A DNA stretch of 64,000 nt, from the NCBI RefSeq assembly GCF_004340965.1, contig NZ_SLYA01000003.1:1-64000 (forward strand), read 5' to 3'. Within the stretch, counting starts at the first letter, position 1. Every line of letters starts with the position of its first letter. Below the pieces are notes generated by a model that searched no databases, was not told where the DNA came from, and saw only the letters and a list, made by a program, of their open reading frames with translations. Shown here one piece after another: positions 17,551 through 25,247 of this stretch. Origin of the DNA: Sphingomonas sp. PP-CE-1A-559 (GTDB lineage Bacteria; Pseudomonadota; Alphaproteobacteria; Sphingomonadales; Sphingomonadaceae). The position numbers and the translations under genes are program-made.

Positions 17551-18410
17551 AGCGCTATCTCCTCGCCCCGATCGCCGTGGCTGCGGCCGCTATCGGCCTC
17601 GCCTCCCCCGCCATTGCGTTCTGGGAGTACGGCCACCAGACCGTCGCGCAGATCGCCTATGCCAACGTCACGCCGAAGACCAAGGCTGCGATCCGCAAGC
17701 TGCTCGCGCAACAGGCGCTGCTCGACACACCGGAATGTCCGGCCGGCACGATCGAGCAGGCGAGCGTCTGGGCGGATTGCATCAAGCCGCTTAAGACCGC
17801 CCACGGCAAGTCGCGGTTCGGCTTTGCGTATAACTGGCATTTCCAGGACGCCGACGTCTGCGCGCCGTTCGACGTCACCGAGTCGTGCAAAGACGGCAAT
17901 TGCGTCTCGGTCCAGATCGACCGCGACGTGAAGCTGTTGAGGGATCGCGCCACGTCGCCGAAGGACCGCGTCCAGGCACTGGCGTTCCTGATCCACTTCG
18001 TCGGCGATCTGCACCAGCCGCTTCACGCCGGCGACCGCCACGACAAGGGCGGCAACGACGTGAAGGCGGACTACGGGATCTACGGCCCGGCGCGGTTCAA
18101 CCTGCATTCGATCTGGGACGGGCCGCTCGCCGAGCGCGCGATCTCGACGCCGCCGTCGCTGGTAAGGCGGTATCCTGCGGCCGAGCGGGCGAAGATCGGG
18201 GCTGGGACGGTTACCGACTGGAGCCGGGAGAGCTGGGAAGCCGCGTATACGGCGTATGCGGCGGCACTTGGCGGCGACGCGTGCGGTACCGTGCCTGCGC
18301 GCGTGAAGATGGACGATGCCACGATCGCCAAGATGGTGCCGGTGTCGCGAGAAGAGATCCGCCGCGGGGGTATCCGCCTAGCGAAGCTGCTCGACAAGGC
18401 GCTGGGCTAA
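17547..18410 (+). CDS. Secreted S1/P1-type nuclease
   Basis: A 287-residue zinc-dependent single-strand nuclease/3'-nucleotidase. The signal peptide (residues 1-24, ending SPAIA) is followed by FWEYGH, placing the zinc-binding tryptophan near the mature N-terminus as the fold requires. Further metal ligands are seen in FLIHFVGDLHQPLHAGDRHDKGGND and FNLHSIWDG. It probably degrades extracellular RNA and ssDNA for phosphate and nucleoside supply. It overlaps the peptidase stop by four bases and ends in the convergent repeat pair A4 facing pal. Confidence 0.95.
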   Translation: MKRYLLAPIAVAAAAIGLASPAIAFWEYGHQTVAQIAYANVTPKTKAAIRKLLAQQALLDTPECPAGTIEQASVWADCIKPLKTAHGKSRFGFAYNWHFQDADVCAPFDVTESCKDGNCVSVQIDRDVKLLRDRATSPKDRVQALAFLIHFVGDLHQPLHAGDRHDKGGNDVKADYGIYGPARFNLHSIWDGPLAERAISTPPSLVRRYPAAERAKIGAGTVTDWSRESWEAAYTAYAAALGGDACGTVPARVKMDDATIAKMVPVSREEIRRGGIRLAKLLDKALG

Positions 18411-18418
18411 ACCGCTTA

Positions 18419-18567
18419 CCCTCTCCCCTCCGGGGAGAGGGAGGGGCCCGCGTGCGCTTGCACGTGGGAGGGTGAGGGGCTTGAGGCTCGAGACGACAAT
18501 CCCAACAGCCCCTCACCCTTCCGTCGCCAAGCGGCTCCTCCTTCCCTCTCCCCGGAGGGGAGAGGGA
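18419..18567. repeat. Family A palindromic repeat pair (A4)
   Basis: Inverted arms ~18419-18480 and ~18509-18567 built on CTCTCCCCTCCGGGGAGAGG hairpins, with a secondary GTGCGCTTGCAC stem in the left arm. They lie between the convergent ends of the nuclease and pal genes. Confidence 0.85.
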
Positions 18568-18581
18568 CTGCCGCGACAACC

Positions 18582-19109
18582 CTAGTTCAGCACCACCGTG
18601 ACCGCACGACGGTTCGCCGCCCAGCTCTGGTCGTCCGAGCCCATCGCCACCGGCCGCTCCTTGCCGTAGCTGATCGTCGTCATCCGCGACGACGACACGC
18701 CCTTTGCGGCCAGATAGTTCTTGGTCGCATTCGCGCGGCGGTCGCCGAGCGCGAGGTTGTATTCGCGCGTGCCACGCTCGTCGGCATGGCCTTCGATCGT
18801 GATCCGCTGGTTCGGGAACTTCGCCAGCCACTGCGCCTGGCTGTCGAGGATCGCGCGCGCGGTCGGATCGATGTCGTACATGTCGAGCCCGAAATTCACC
18901 GTGTTCGAGCTGACCGAGCGCTGGAAGTCGGCATCCGACCCCGGCACGATCGCACCACCGACATTGCCGCCGTTCTGGCCCGCATTCGGGTCGACCGGCG
19001 CATTGTTGTCGACCGGTGCGGGCGGCAGCACTTCGGGACGCTTCTTGGCACAGCCGGCAACGGCGATCAGCGCAGTACATGCAAGCAAGATGTTGGAAAG
19101 CTTCGACAT
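18582..19109 (-). CDS. pal: Peptidoglycan-associated lipoprotein Pal
   Basis: An outer-membrane lipoprotein of 175 residues that links the outer membrane to peptidoglycan in the Tol-Pal system. The signal ends in a lipobox (LIAVAGC), then a Pro/Asn linker. The OmpA-like domain follows, with the peptidoglycan-binding motif ITIEGHADERGTREYNLALGDRRAN. The start was placed at 19109 (MSKLSNILL) because GGGAG lies eight bases upstream. Starting earlier would put eight non-signal residues in front. Last gene of ybgC-tolQ-tolR-tolA-tolB-pal. Confidence 0.97.
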   Translation of the reverse strand: MSKLSNILLACTALIAVAGCAKKRPEVLPPAPVDNNAPVDPNAGQNGGNVGGAIVPGSDADFQRSVSSNTVNFGLDMYDIDPTARAILDSQAQWLAKFPNQRITIEGHADERGTREYNLALGDRRANATKNYLAAKGVSSSRMTTISYGKERPVAMGSDDQSWAANRRAVTVVLN

Positions 19110-19161
19110 AGATAGTCTCCCGTAGAAAATCACGTTTCCCCGTTATGCCCCCATAGCAGGT

Positions 19162-20769
19162 TCAGGGCCGCAAGGGGCCCCACGCCGGATCCGAGCCGTC
19201 GAGCGGCGTCGGGATTTTCCGCTCGTTGACGCCTGTCAGGTCGACCGACCAGAGGTCCGCCTTGCCGCCACTGCCGCGTCCCGAGCGATAGAAGTTGATC
19301 ACGCGACCGTTCGGCGACCAGCTCGGCCCCTCATCCTGCCAGTCGTTGGTGAGCAATTTCTCGCCGCCGCCGCTCGGGCTCATGATGCCGATCCGGAAGC
19401 CGCCGCCGAGCTTGGTGAACGCGATCAGGTCGCCGCGCGGACTCCATACCGGCGTCGCATAGCGCCCGCCGCCGAAGCTGATCCGCTGCTGGTTCGAGCC
19501 GTCCGCGTTCATCACGTAGATCTGCTGGCCACCCGAGCGGTCGCTCTCGAACACGATCTTCGAGCCGTCCGGCGAATAGGACCCGCCGGTATCGATCCCG
19601 GGCGAGTTGGTCAGCCGCTGCGGCGTGCCGCCTTGGCTCGACACGCGATAGACGTCGGTATTCCCGCCCTGCGCCATCGAGAACAGGATGTTGCGACCGT
19701 CCGGCGAGAAGCGCGGCGCAAACGTCAGGTTCGCGTTCGCGACCACCAGCCGCTGTTTGCCCGAACCAATGTCATAGACATAGATCGCCGGGCGATTGTT
19801 GAGATAGCTCATATAGACGATCGACTGCTGGTTCGGCGCGAACCGCGGCGTCAGCACGATCGACTGGCCGTTGGTCAGGAAGCGGTGGTTGGCGCCGTCC
19901 TGATCCATGATCGCGAGCCGCTTGATCCGGTGACCCTTGGGGCCGGTCTCGGACACGTAGACGACGCGACTGTCGAAATACGCGCCTTCGCCGGTCAGGC
20001 GGGTGTAGACCATGTCAGCGCACTTGTGCCCGGCGCGCCGCCAGTCGGACGGCGGAACGACGAACCCAGTGCGCGTCAGCTCGGCCTTCGACGACACGTC
20101 GTAGAGGTAGCAGCCGACGGTCAGATTGCCGTCGCCGTTGGCGCGGATGAAGCCCTGCACCAGCGCCTGCGCGCCGGTGCTGCCCCAATAATCGAACCCG
20201 GGTGCGGTGACTTCGGGGAAGGTAATCGGGCGGAGCTGGCCGGGTGAGAGTGGCGTGAACAGGCCGGAGTTGCGGAGGTCGTTGGTGACGATGTCGGCGA
20301 GCTGGCGGCCGAGAACGTCGGTCTGGCCGGCGGGTGTCGAGACGACCGCTGCGGTAGGCATGACGGGGATCGCGATCGGCATCGGCGCGGAGATACCGCC
20401 GGTGACGTCGACGACGAGTCCGCCGGACTGATCGCCTGCCGGGGCGGGGGCGGCGGGGTCAGCGGGCGTTTGCTGGGGTGCTGAAGCGGGAGCGGGAGCG
20501 GGCGCGTCCTGCGCGAACGCTGCGCCACCCGAGACGAACGCAAGCAGCCCGACCGAAGCCAGAACCGATCGAGCCCTACGCCCACCCAACACAGCCTCCA
20601 CCCCGGCGGAGGCCGGGGCCCAATTGGGGGACGCCGCTGAGGGAGCGTTGCGCATCATTACATCGACCTTCGCAATTGGGCCCCGGCCTTCGCCGGGGTG
20701 GTGTTTCTCAACGGAAGGCTGCTGGCGCAAAGGGAAAAATCCCAGGATCGATCGAGTCATAACGGACAT
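19162..20769 (-). CDS. tolB: Tol-Pal periplasmic protein TolB, 5' end invaded by a repeat
   Basis: TolB, the periplasmic beta-propeller that binds Pal. The N-domain (PIAIPVMP, DVLGRQLADIVTNDLRNSGLF) is followed by WD-like repeats such as LTFAPRFSPDGRNILFSMAQGG and GGSYSPDGSKIVFESDRSGGQQIY. In the longest frame, residues 23-57 are the translation of family B repeat B1. The true signal peptide (RRARSVLASVGLLAFVSGG) begins only at residue ~64. Possible starts are ATG 20769 or 20760 (reading through the repeat), or TTG 20589 with GGAGG five bases upstream, where the ribosome site would be the edge of the repeat. Function is certain; the start is open. Confidence 0.95.
   Translation of the reverse strand: MSVMTRSILGFFPLRQQPSVEKHHPGEGRGPIAKVDVMMRNAPSAASPNWAPASAGVEAVLGGRRARSVLASVGLLAFVSGGAAFAQDAPAPAPASAPQQTPADPAAPAPAGDQSGGLVVDVTGGISAPMPIAIPVMPTAAVVSTPAGQTDVLGRQLADIVTNDLRNSGLFTPLSPGQLRPITFPEVTAPGFDYWGSTGAQALVQGFIRANGDGNLTVGCYLYDVSSKAELTRTGFVVPPSDWRRAGHKCADMVYTRLTGEGAYFDSRVVYVSETGPKGHRIKRLAIMDQDGANHRFLTNGQSIVLTPRFAPNQQSIVYMSYLNNRPAIYVYDIGSGKQRLVVANANLTFAPRFSPDGRNILFSMAQGGNTDVYRVSSQGGTPQRLTNSPGIDTGGSYSPDGSKIVFESDRSGGQQIYVMNADGSNQQRISFGGGRYATPVWSPRGDLIAFTKLGGGFRIGIMSPSGGGEKLLTNDWQDEGPSWSPNGRVINFYRSGRGSGGKADLWSVDLTGVNERKIPTPLDGSDPAWGPLRP
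20598..20701. repeat. Family B MITE-like palindromic element inside the tolB frame (B1)
   Basis: About 104 bases with inverted ends (CCACCCCGGCGGAGGCCGGG and CCCGGCCTTCGCCGGGGTGG) extending to an AATTGGG boundary, around a ~40-base core. Read on the minus strand, the core contains GGTCG, GTAA, GCG like the other B copies. It lies within the open frame at the start of tolB. Confidence 0.9.
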
Positions 20770-20771
20770 CC

Positions 20772-21809
20772 TCAGCCGGGAAGTTTGTAGCGCAGGCTGA
20801 AATTGCTCCAGCCGTTCTGCACGTCATACAGGTCGTCGGGCAAACCGCGTAGCGGCGAACACCCGACGAAGGTCGCGATCGCCAGATCGTCGACGCGGTC
20901 GACATAGCGCCGGTTGTCGTCGTCGACGCCGGCATGACCACTGATCGTCGGCCGCGACTTCAGCGTGCCGTCGCGGTTGAGCTTCAGGTTGATCGTCACG
21001 CGGATCCGCTCCGCGCCGGGCCCCGGCGTGACCTGGCGATTCGCGCAGGGCTGCACCTGCCGCAGGATCGCCGAACCGATGTTGGCCGCCGCCTGCGCGC
21101 CGAGCTTGGCGGCCTTGGGCGCCTCCGACTTGCTCGGCGACGGATCGGCCGACAGACCTTTCAGGAAATTGTCGCCGAGCCGCGACCCGCGTGGCCGCGA
21201 CGCCTTCGCCTCGGCGGTCGAGCCGCTGCCCTTGGTCGAGGACGGCTTGGCGGGCTTGGCCGACGACGCGGACGACGACGTCTTCGCGGGCGCGGCGCTC
21301 GGTTTCGCCGCAGCCTTGGTCGGCGCGGACTTCGCGGGCGCGGCCTTGGCGGGTGGCGCCTTCTCGGGCTTGGGCTGTGGCTTCACGACGGGCTTCGAGA
21401 CCGGCGCGGGCTTTGCGACGGGTTTCGGCGGCGCGGGCTTGGGTTTGGGTTGAGGCTTCGGCTCGGGTGCCGGTTGCGGTTTGGGCGCAGGCTTCGGTGG
21501 GGCGGGCTTGGGCTGCGGCGCAGGCGGCACGGGATCGGGCTTCGGCTCGGGCTCGGCTTCTTCCGGAGCAGGCGGCGCGGCATCCTCGGGCGCACCTTCG
21601 TCCGGCGCGACCGACTCGGCCGGCGTCTCCACCGATTGCGGCGCGGTCGCCTCCAGCGCCACGTCGGGCACGAGGCTCACGTCGATCGGCTGCTGCTCGA
21701 TCTTCTTCGGCAGTTCGGGCGCACCGAGAAAGCCGAGCGACAGCGCGCCGAACAGCAGGACGTGCCCGACGATCGCGACGCCTAAGCCGATCTTCTCCGA
21801 GCGATCCAT
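20772..21809 (-). CDS. tolA: Cell envelope integrity protein TolA
   Basis: Inner-membrane anchored TolA of 345 residues. A single N-terminal helix (KIGLGVAIVGHVLLFGALSLGFLG) is followed by an acidic Pro/Glu segment. A long Pro/Lys/Ala-rich spacer (about residues 85-205) should span the periplasm, and the C-terminal domain (VTPGPGAERIRVTINLKLNRDGTL) has the TonB/TolA C-terminal fold that contacts Pal or TolB. It transmits proton-motive energy from TolQR. It lies directly after tolR and two bases before the tolB frame. Length and domain order are normal for alphaproteobacterial TolA. Confidence 0.95.
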   Translation of the reverse strand: MDRSEKIGLGVAIVGHVLLFGALSLGFLGAPELPKKIEQQPIDVSLVPDVALEATAPQSVETPAESVAPDEGAPEDAAPPAPEEAEPEPKPDPVPPAPQPKPAPPKPAPKPQPAPEPKPQPKPKPAPPKPVAKPAPVSKPVVKPQPKPEKAPPAKAAPAKSAPTKAAAKPSAAPAKTSSSASSAKPAKPSSTKGSGSTAEAKASRPRGSRLGDNFLKGLSADPSPSKSEAPKAAKLGAQAAANIGSAILRQVQPCANRQVTPGPGAERIRVTINLKLNRDGTLKSRPTISGHAGVDDDNRRYVDRVDDLAIATFVGCSPLRGLPDDLYDVQNGWSNFSLRYKLPG

Positions 21810-21819
21810 CAGCCAGCCA

Positions 21820-22251
21820 TCAGTTCTGGTTACCCTCGACGGTCACCAGCGCGACGCGGTTGAGCCCGGCGCGGTTGAGTTCGCCCATCACGCGCATCAC
21901 GCGCCCGTAATCGAGCTTCCGGTCCGCGCGGAGTAGCACCTGCGGCTCGTCGCCGACCGCTCGGCTGGCGGCAATCGCGGCCAACCGCACCGGCAGCGCG
22001 TCGTCGGTCACCTGATCCTTATCGATGAACAGCGCGCCGGTGCCGTCCATCGAGATCTCGACCGGCTTCTGCTCCTGGTCCAGCGCCTTCGCGCGCGCGT
22101 CGGGGAGATTCACCGGTACGCCCGCGGTCATCAGCGGCGCGGTCACCATGAAGATGATCAGCAGCACCAGCATCACGTCGACCAGCGGCGTGACGTTGAT
22201 ATCCGCCATCGGCGCGCGCCGCCCGCGCCCCCGCGACGAAGGAAGGTTCAT
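21820..22251 (-). CDS. tolR: Tol-Pal proton channel subunit TolR
   Basis: An ExbD/TolR family subunit of 143 residues that forms the proton channel with TolQ. It shows the cytoplasmic start RRAPMADINVTPLVDVMLVLLIIFMV with the essential aspartate in the single helix, then the periplasmic domain. The frame can be extended upstream to 22356, but that extension (SLPRTVIAALPSPDPSRERE) is the translation of repeat A5. The ATG at 22251 has AAGGTGG nearby and matches the family start, so it was chosen. Confidence 0.95.
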   Translation of the reverse strand: MNLPSSRGRGRRAPMADINVTPLVDVMLVLLIIFMVTAPLMTAGVPVNLPDARAKALDQEQKPVEISMDGTGALFIDKDQVTDDALPVRLAAIAASRAVGDEPQVLLRADRKLDYGRVMRVMGELNRAGLNRVALVTVEGNQN

Positions 22252-22261
22252 CGCCACCTTA

Positions 22262-22370
22262 CTCCCCTCCCGCTCGCGGGAGGGGTCGGGGGAGGGCAGT
22301 GCCGCGATAACCGTACGAGGAAGAGATAGATGCCCCTCCCATGACCCCTCCCGCAAGTGGAAGGGGAATG
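22262..22370. repeat. Family A palindromic repeat pair inside the tol operon (A5)
   Basis: Arms 22262-22297 (CCCCTCCCGCTCGCGGGAGGGG) and ~22332-22370 (CCCCTCCC ... CCCTCCCGCAAGTGGAAGGGG) lie between tolQ and tolR. The right hairpin is degenerate. A structure between these two genes could change the TolQ:TolR ratio. Confidence 0.8.
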
Positions 22371-22380
22371 AGAAGGCCGC

Positions 22381-23073
22381 TCATCGCGACCCGTCCAGCT
22401 GGCGGCTTAACGTCGTGTGGAAACCGTCGGCGAAGCGGTTGAGGCTCGCCTCGATCCGATTGATGCCGTGCGAAAAGCGGTTGTACGCGATCACCGCGGG
22501 AATTGCCGCGAACAGGCCGATCGCAGTCGCGAACAATGCCTCCGCGATCCCCGGCGCGACCACCGCCAGCGACGTGTTCTGCGCCGCGGCAATGCTGGTG
22601 AAGCTTCGCATGATGCCCCAGACCGTGCCGAACAGCCCGACGAACGGCGCGACCGAACCGACCGTCGCCAGCACGTTGAGCCGGTCCGACAGCTTGTCGA
22701 TCTCGCCTGCGACCGCCGCGCCCATCGTCGTCGCCAGCCGCTCGCGCGTACCGCTCTTGTCGATCGTGCCGCCCGCGGTCGAGCGCCGCCACTCGGTCAC
22801 GCCGGCGGCGAACACGCGTGCCGACGGCAGGTCGTTCTCGCCCTCCGCCTTGTAGAAGACGTCGATATCCTCGGCCTTCCAGAAATCGCGCTCGAACCGG
22901 GTCATTCCCTTGCGCGTCTTGCCGATCCGCCGCCAAAACGCGACGATCAGCGCCCAGGTCCAGATGCTGGCGAGCAACAGCCCGATCATCACGCCCTTCA
23001 CCACCCAGTCGGCCTGGAGGAACAAGTGGATCGGCGACAGCGTCGCGCTATCCATAGTCAACACCGGATTCAT
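22381..23073 (-). CDS. tolQ: Tol-Pal proton channel subunit TolQ
   Basis: A MotA/TolQ/ExbB family protein of 230 residues. Helix 1 (VVKGVMIGLLLASIWTWALIVAF, ~24-46), a cytoplasmic loop, and the two-helix core (LATVGSVAPFVGLFGTVWGIMRSF and LAVVAPGIAEALFATAIGLFAAIPAVIAYN) are in the right order. The start at 23073 overlaps the ybgC stop by four bases (23070-23073). The longer open frame upstream is the shadow of ybgC. With TolR it converts proton flow into force on TolA. Confidence 0.96.
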   Translation of the reverse strand: MNPVLTMDSATLSPIHLFLQADWVVKGVMIGLLLASIWTWALIVAFWRRIGKTRKGMTRFERDFWKAEDIDVFYKAEGENDLPSARVFAAGVTEWRRSTAGGTIDKSGTRERLATTMGAAVAGEIDKLSDRLNVLATVGSVAPFVGLFGTVWGIMRSFTSIAAAQNTSLAVVAPGIAEALFATAIGLFAAIPAVIAYNRFSHGINRIEASLNRFADGFHTTLSRQLDGSR

Positions 23074-23528
23074 GCTTCCCCCTGCCAGACTAGGCGTTCG
23101 TAGATATCGATCCAGGCACGCGGCTGGCGGCGTGGGCGGCCGTTGGGAGCGACCAATGCCGCCACCACGTCCGCCTCGGCCAAGACAAGCCCGTCGCGCA
23201 TGACCCTTTGATGAATGGCGACCCCGGCCGCGCGGACCTGCACGATCCGCGAGACGACCAGCAGAGCGTCGTCGAGCCTCGCCGGTGCGGCATAGCGGAT
23301 GGTGACGCTGGCGATCGCGTAGGAGCCTTCGCCCGCCTCGAACGTCGCGCGTTGATCGATCCCGCCGAGCCGCAGCATGTCCGAACGCGCGCGCTCCATG
23401 TAGCGCAGATAGTTGGCGTGATAGACCGCACCCGACAGATCGGTGTCCTCGAAATACACGCGTACCGGAAACCGGTGCTCGCGCCCGTCGAAGCGGCCTT
23501 CCGCCGGACGATCTGAAACCTCTGCCAT
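23070..23528 (-). CDS. ybgC: Tol-Pal associated acyl-CoA thioesterase YbgC
   Basis: A hot-dog fold thioesterase of 152 residues. The YbgC/FadM signature FPVRVYFEDTDLSGAVYHANYLRYMERAR contains the catalytic D and the tyrosine/histidine segment. It is the first gene of the ybgC-tolQRAB-pal operon, as in many proteobacteria, where it is thought to act on phospholipid-related acyl thioesters. The start at 23528 (MAEVSDRP) is preferred over a 17-residue extension lacking a ribosome site. Confidence 0.95.
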   Translation of the reverse strand: MAEVSDRPAEGRFDGREHRFPVRVYFEDTDLSGAVYHANYLRYMERARSDMLRLGGIDQRATFEAGEGSYAIASVTIRYAAPARLDDALLVVSRIVQVRAAGVAIHQRVMRDGLVLAEADVVAALVAPNGRPRRQPRAWIDIYERLVWQGEA

Positions 23529-23642
23529 TCCGGCGGCTGTTAACGCAGTCTTTGCAGGTAAGCCAAGCTTTGCCTGCAAGATCGCGCTGGGCGGCGCTCC
23601 GCGATGCGCCTAGCCTGGCGGCATCCAACGCAGGAGACTCGC

Positions 23643-24047
23643 ATGGCCGATCGTCCCACCAGCGGAATCACACCGTTCCTCGTCATTCGCGGCCAACGCG
23701 GACGCGAGGCCCTCGCCTTCTACGAAGCCGCGTTCGCCGCAACGCTCGTCGAGACGAACTTCGCGGACGACGGCGTTCAACTGATGCAGGCGAGTCTGCG
23801 TATCAACGACGCCTGGCTGATGCTGTCTGACGAGTTTCCCGAATGGCGTGGTCATGACGAACCCGAACCCGCCGGCATCACTTTGCATCTCAGGGTCGAC
23901 GACACCGACGCCTGGGTGGACCGCGCGGTGGCGGCAGGAGCGGTCGTGACGATGCCCGTCGCGGACCAGTTCTGGGGCGATCGCTACGGCCAGGTGCGCG
24001 ATCCGTTCGGCCATAGCTGGTCGGTCGGATCGCCCATCAAGGCCTGA
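23643..24047 (+). CDS. VOC-family protein (glyoxalase/PhnB-like)
   Basis: A 134-residue vicinal oxygen chelate fold protein of the PhnB-like branch. It has ITPFLVIRGQRGREALAFYEAAF at the start and a second beta-alpha-beta-beta-beta unit starting GITLHLRVDDTDAWVDRAVAAGA, ending GDRYGQVRDPFGHSWSVGSP, where H and E-type metal ligands sit in relatives. The substrate cannot be deduced; PhnB-like proteins are mostly uncharacterised. The ATG at 23643 follows CAGGAG at six bases. It is divergent from ybgC and converges with the lipoprotein gene, only five bases separating the ends. Confidence 0.9.
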   Translation: MADRPTSGITPFLVIRGQRGREALAFYEAAFAATLVETNFADDGVQLMQASLRINDAWLMLSDEFPEWRGHDEPEPAGITLHLRVDDTDAWVDRAVAAGAVVTMPVADQFWGDRYGQVRDPFGHSWSVGSPIKA

Positions 24048-24052
24048 TCAGC

Positions 24053-24811
24053 CTACTGGAAAACGCTGGGGTCCAGCTTCAGGCGCGGCTGCGCGGGTGG
24101 CACCGGCTGCGAGATCGGCTGGAGCCGCGCCTGCGTGACCGTCTGCACCGGCATGTTCGACGCATATTGGCGCGAGACCATCAGCTGCGGCTGGACGGGA
24201 CGTACGGTGCGACCCCGCCACGCGTCGACCGCGCGGTAGAAATCGGTGAACGGCCGCTCGAGCACGGGGAGATTCTGTGCAGCGAAAGCAGGCAATGCCT
24301 CGGCCGTCAGACCGGCACTCTGCGCGAGAACCGTGCCTGCCGCGGCGCAGAACTCGTCGCGCGCGGGCGACTGCGAGAAGAAGTTGTACAGCCGCGTCAT
24401 CGAATCGTCGTAGCGATCCTGCCAGTCGCCACCGCCCGACTTGTACTCGCTGGCGTAGGTCGCCTCGGCCTTGGCGAGCACCGGCTTCTGCGCCGACAGC
24501 AGCGCGTTGTAGCCCGCGACGATCACCACCTCCTGCGGCCCGCGACACGCCAGCGCTGCGACGTTGAGCGCGGCGCGGAGGTGCCAGACCTTCGCGGACG
24601 TCGTCAGGTTGCGATTCGGCGTCGGATAGGTGCCGTCGGCGAGCGCGACCGGAATGACGATGGTCGGCGACGCGCCCTTCGGCATCACTGGCGCCGGCAC
24701 CGGCACCATGATCACGGGCGGCGCGACCTGCGCAACGGTCCGTGGCTTCGACGTGCAGCCGGCCAGCAGGCCCAGCGCGGTAACGGACAGCAAAGCAAAC
24801 CGACGACTCAT
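24053..24811 (-). CDS. Putative lipoprotein of unknown function
   Basis: A 252-residue exported protein. The signal peptide RRFALLSVTALGLLAGC ends in a lipobox (LLAGC), so it is probably outer-membrane anchored. A Pro/Val-rich region (VIMVPVPAPVMPKG) is followed by a mainly helical domain with ALNVAALACRGPQE, EYKSGGGDWQDRYDDSMTRLYNFF and a second cysteine in DEFCAAAGTVL. The two mature cysteines could pair. The C-terminus is Pro/Gln-rich. I do not recognise a family. The start at 24811 (MSRRFALL) was chosen over an upstream ATG because of the signal peptide. Confidence 0.75.
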   Translation of the reverse strand: MSRRFALLSVTALGLLAGCTSKPRTVAQVAPPVIMVPVPAPVMPKGASPTIVIPVALADGTYPTPNRNLTTSAKVWHLRAALNVAALACRGPQEVVIVAGYNALLSAQKPVLAKAEATYASEYKSGGGDWQDRYDDSMTRLYNFFSQSPARDEFCAAAGTVLAQSAGLTAEALPAFAAQNLPVLERPFTDFYRAVDAWRGRTVRPVQPQLMVSRQYASNMPVQTVTQARLQPISQPVPPAQPRLKLDPSVFQ

Positions 24812-24957
24812 CGCAACACCTCGTAACGTCCCCCGACGGGACACTCTATGCCGGCGAGCAGGTTAACGAGACGTAAGCCGTACGCGCTTTGCGGCGATTG
24901 GAGAGGGGATGGAGCTGGAGCTGGGCGGGAGCGCGTTGGCCGTTCCCCAAGTTACCT

Positions 24958-25059
24958 CCACCCCGGCGAAGGCCGGGGCCCAATTGGAGAGGTCGCAGTA
25001 ACGAAGCGCGACCTCAGTCAGCGACGCCCCCAATTGGGCCCCGGCCTCCGCCGGGGTGG
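24958..25059. repeat. Family B MITE-like palindromic element (B2)
   Basis: Inverted ends CCACCCCGGCGAAGGCCGGG / CCCGGCCTCCGCCGGGGTGG with CCCAATTGG boundaries. The core GGTCGCAGTAACGAAGCGC is almost identical to that of B4 (46252-46355). Confidence 0.9.
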
Positions 25060-25118
25060 TGCTTGGTAAGCGCCTGTATGAGCATCACCGCTTGAGCAGA
25101 AGACGCCGCCCTCTCGAT

Positions 25119-25241
25119 CCTCCCCCGCAAGGGGGAGGTGGCGCCGCAGGTGACGGAGGGGGAGGACACGGAACAGACGTTTCGCTATCCCCCCCCTCCG
25201 TCAGGCAAGTGCCTGACACCTACCCCCTTGCGGGGGAGGGT
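25119..25241. repeat. Family A palindromic repeat pair, long form (A6)
   Basis: Arms with CCCCCGCAAGGGGGAGGTGG plus GGTGACGGAGGGGG, inverted as CCCCCTCCGTCAGGC and CCCCCTTGCGGGGG. Same subtype as A3. It ends seven bases from the stop of the nitronate monooxygenase gene. Confidence 0.85.
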
Positions 25242-25247
25242 CAGAAG

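Larger units (their letters stand above)
24812..25247. other. 436-base spacer filled by two stacked repeat elements
   Basis: Between the lipoprotein start and the nitronate monooxygenase stop. It contains family B element B2 (24958-25059) and family A pair A6 (25119-25241). The first ~145 bases next to the lipoprotein start should hold its promoter, but no confident boxes were seen. Confidence 0.7.

Noticed and set aside
22381..23628. 415-codon version of TolQ with an N-terminal extension
   Set aside because: The extra residues are an out-of-frame reading of ybgC. TolQ starts at 23073 with an ATGA overlap.
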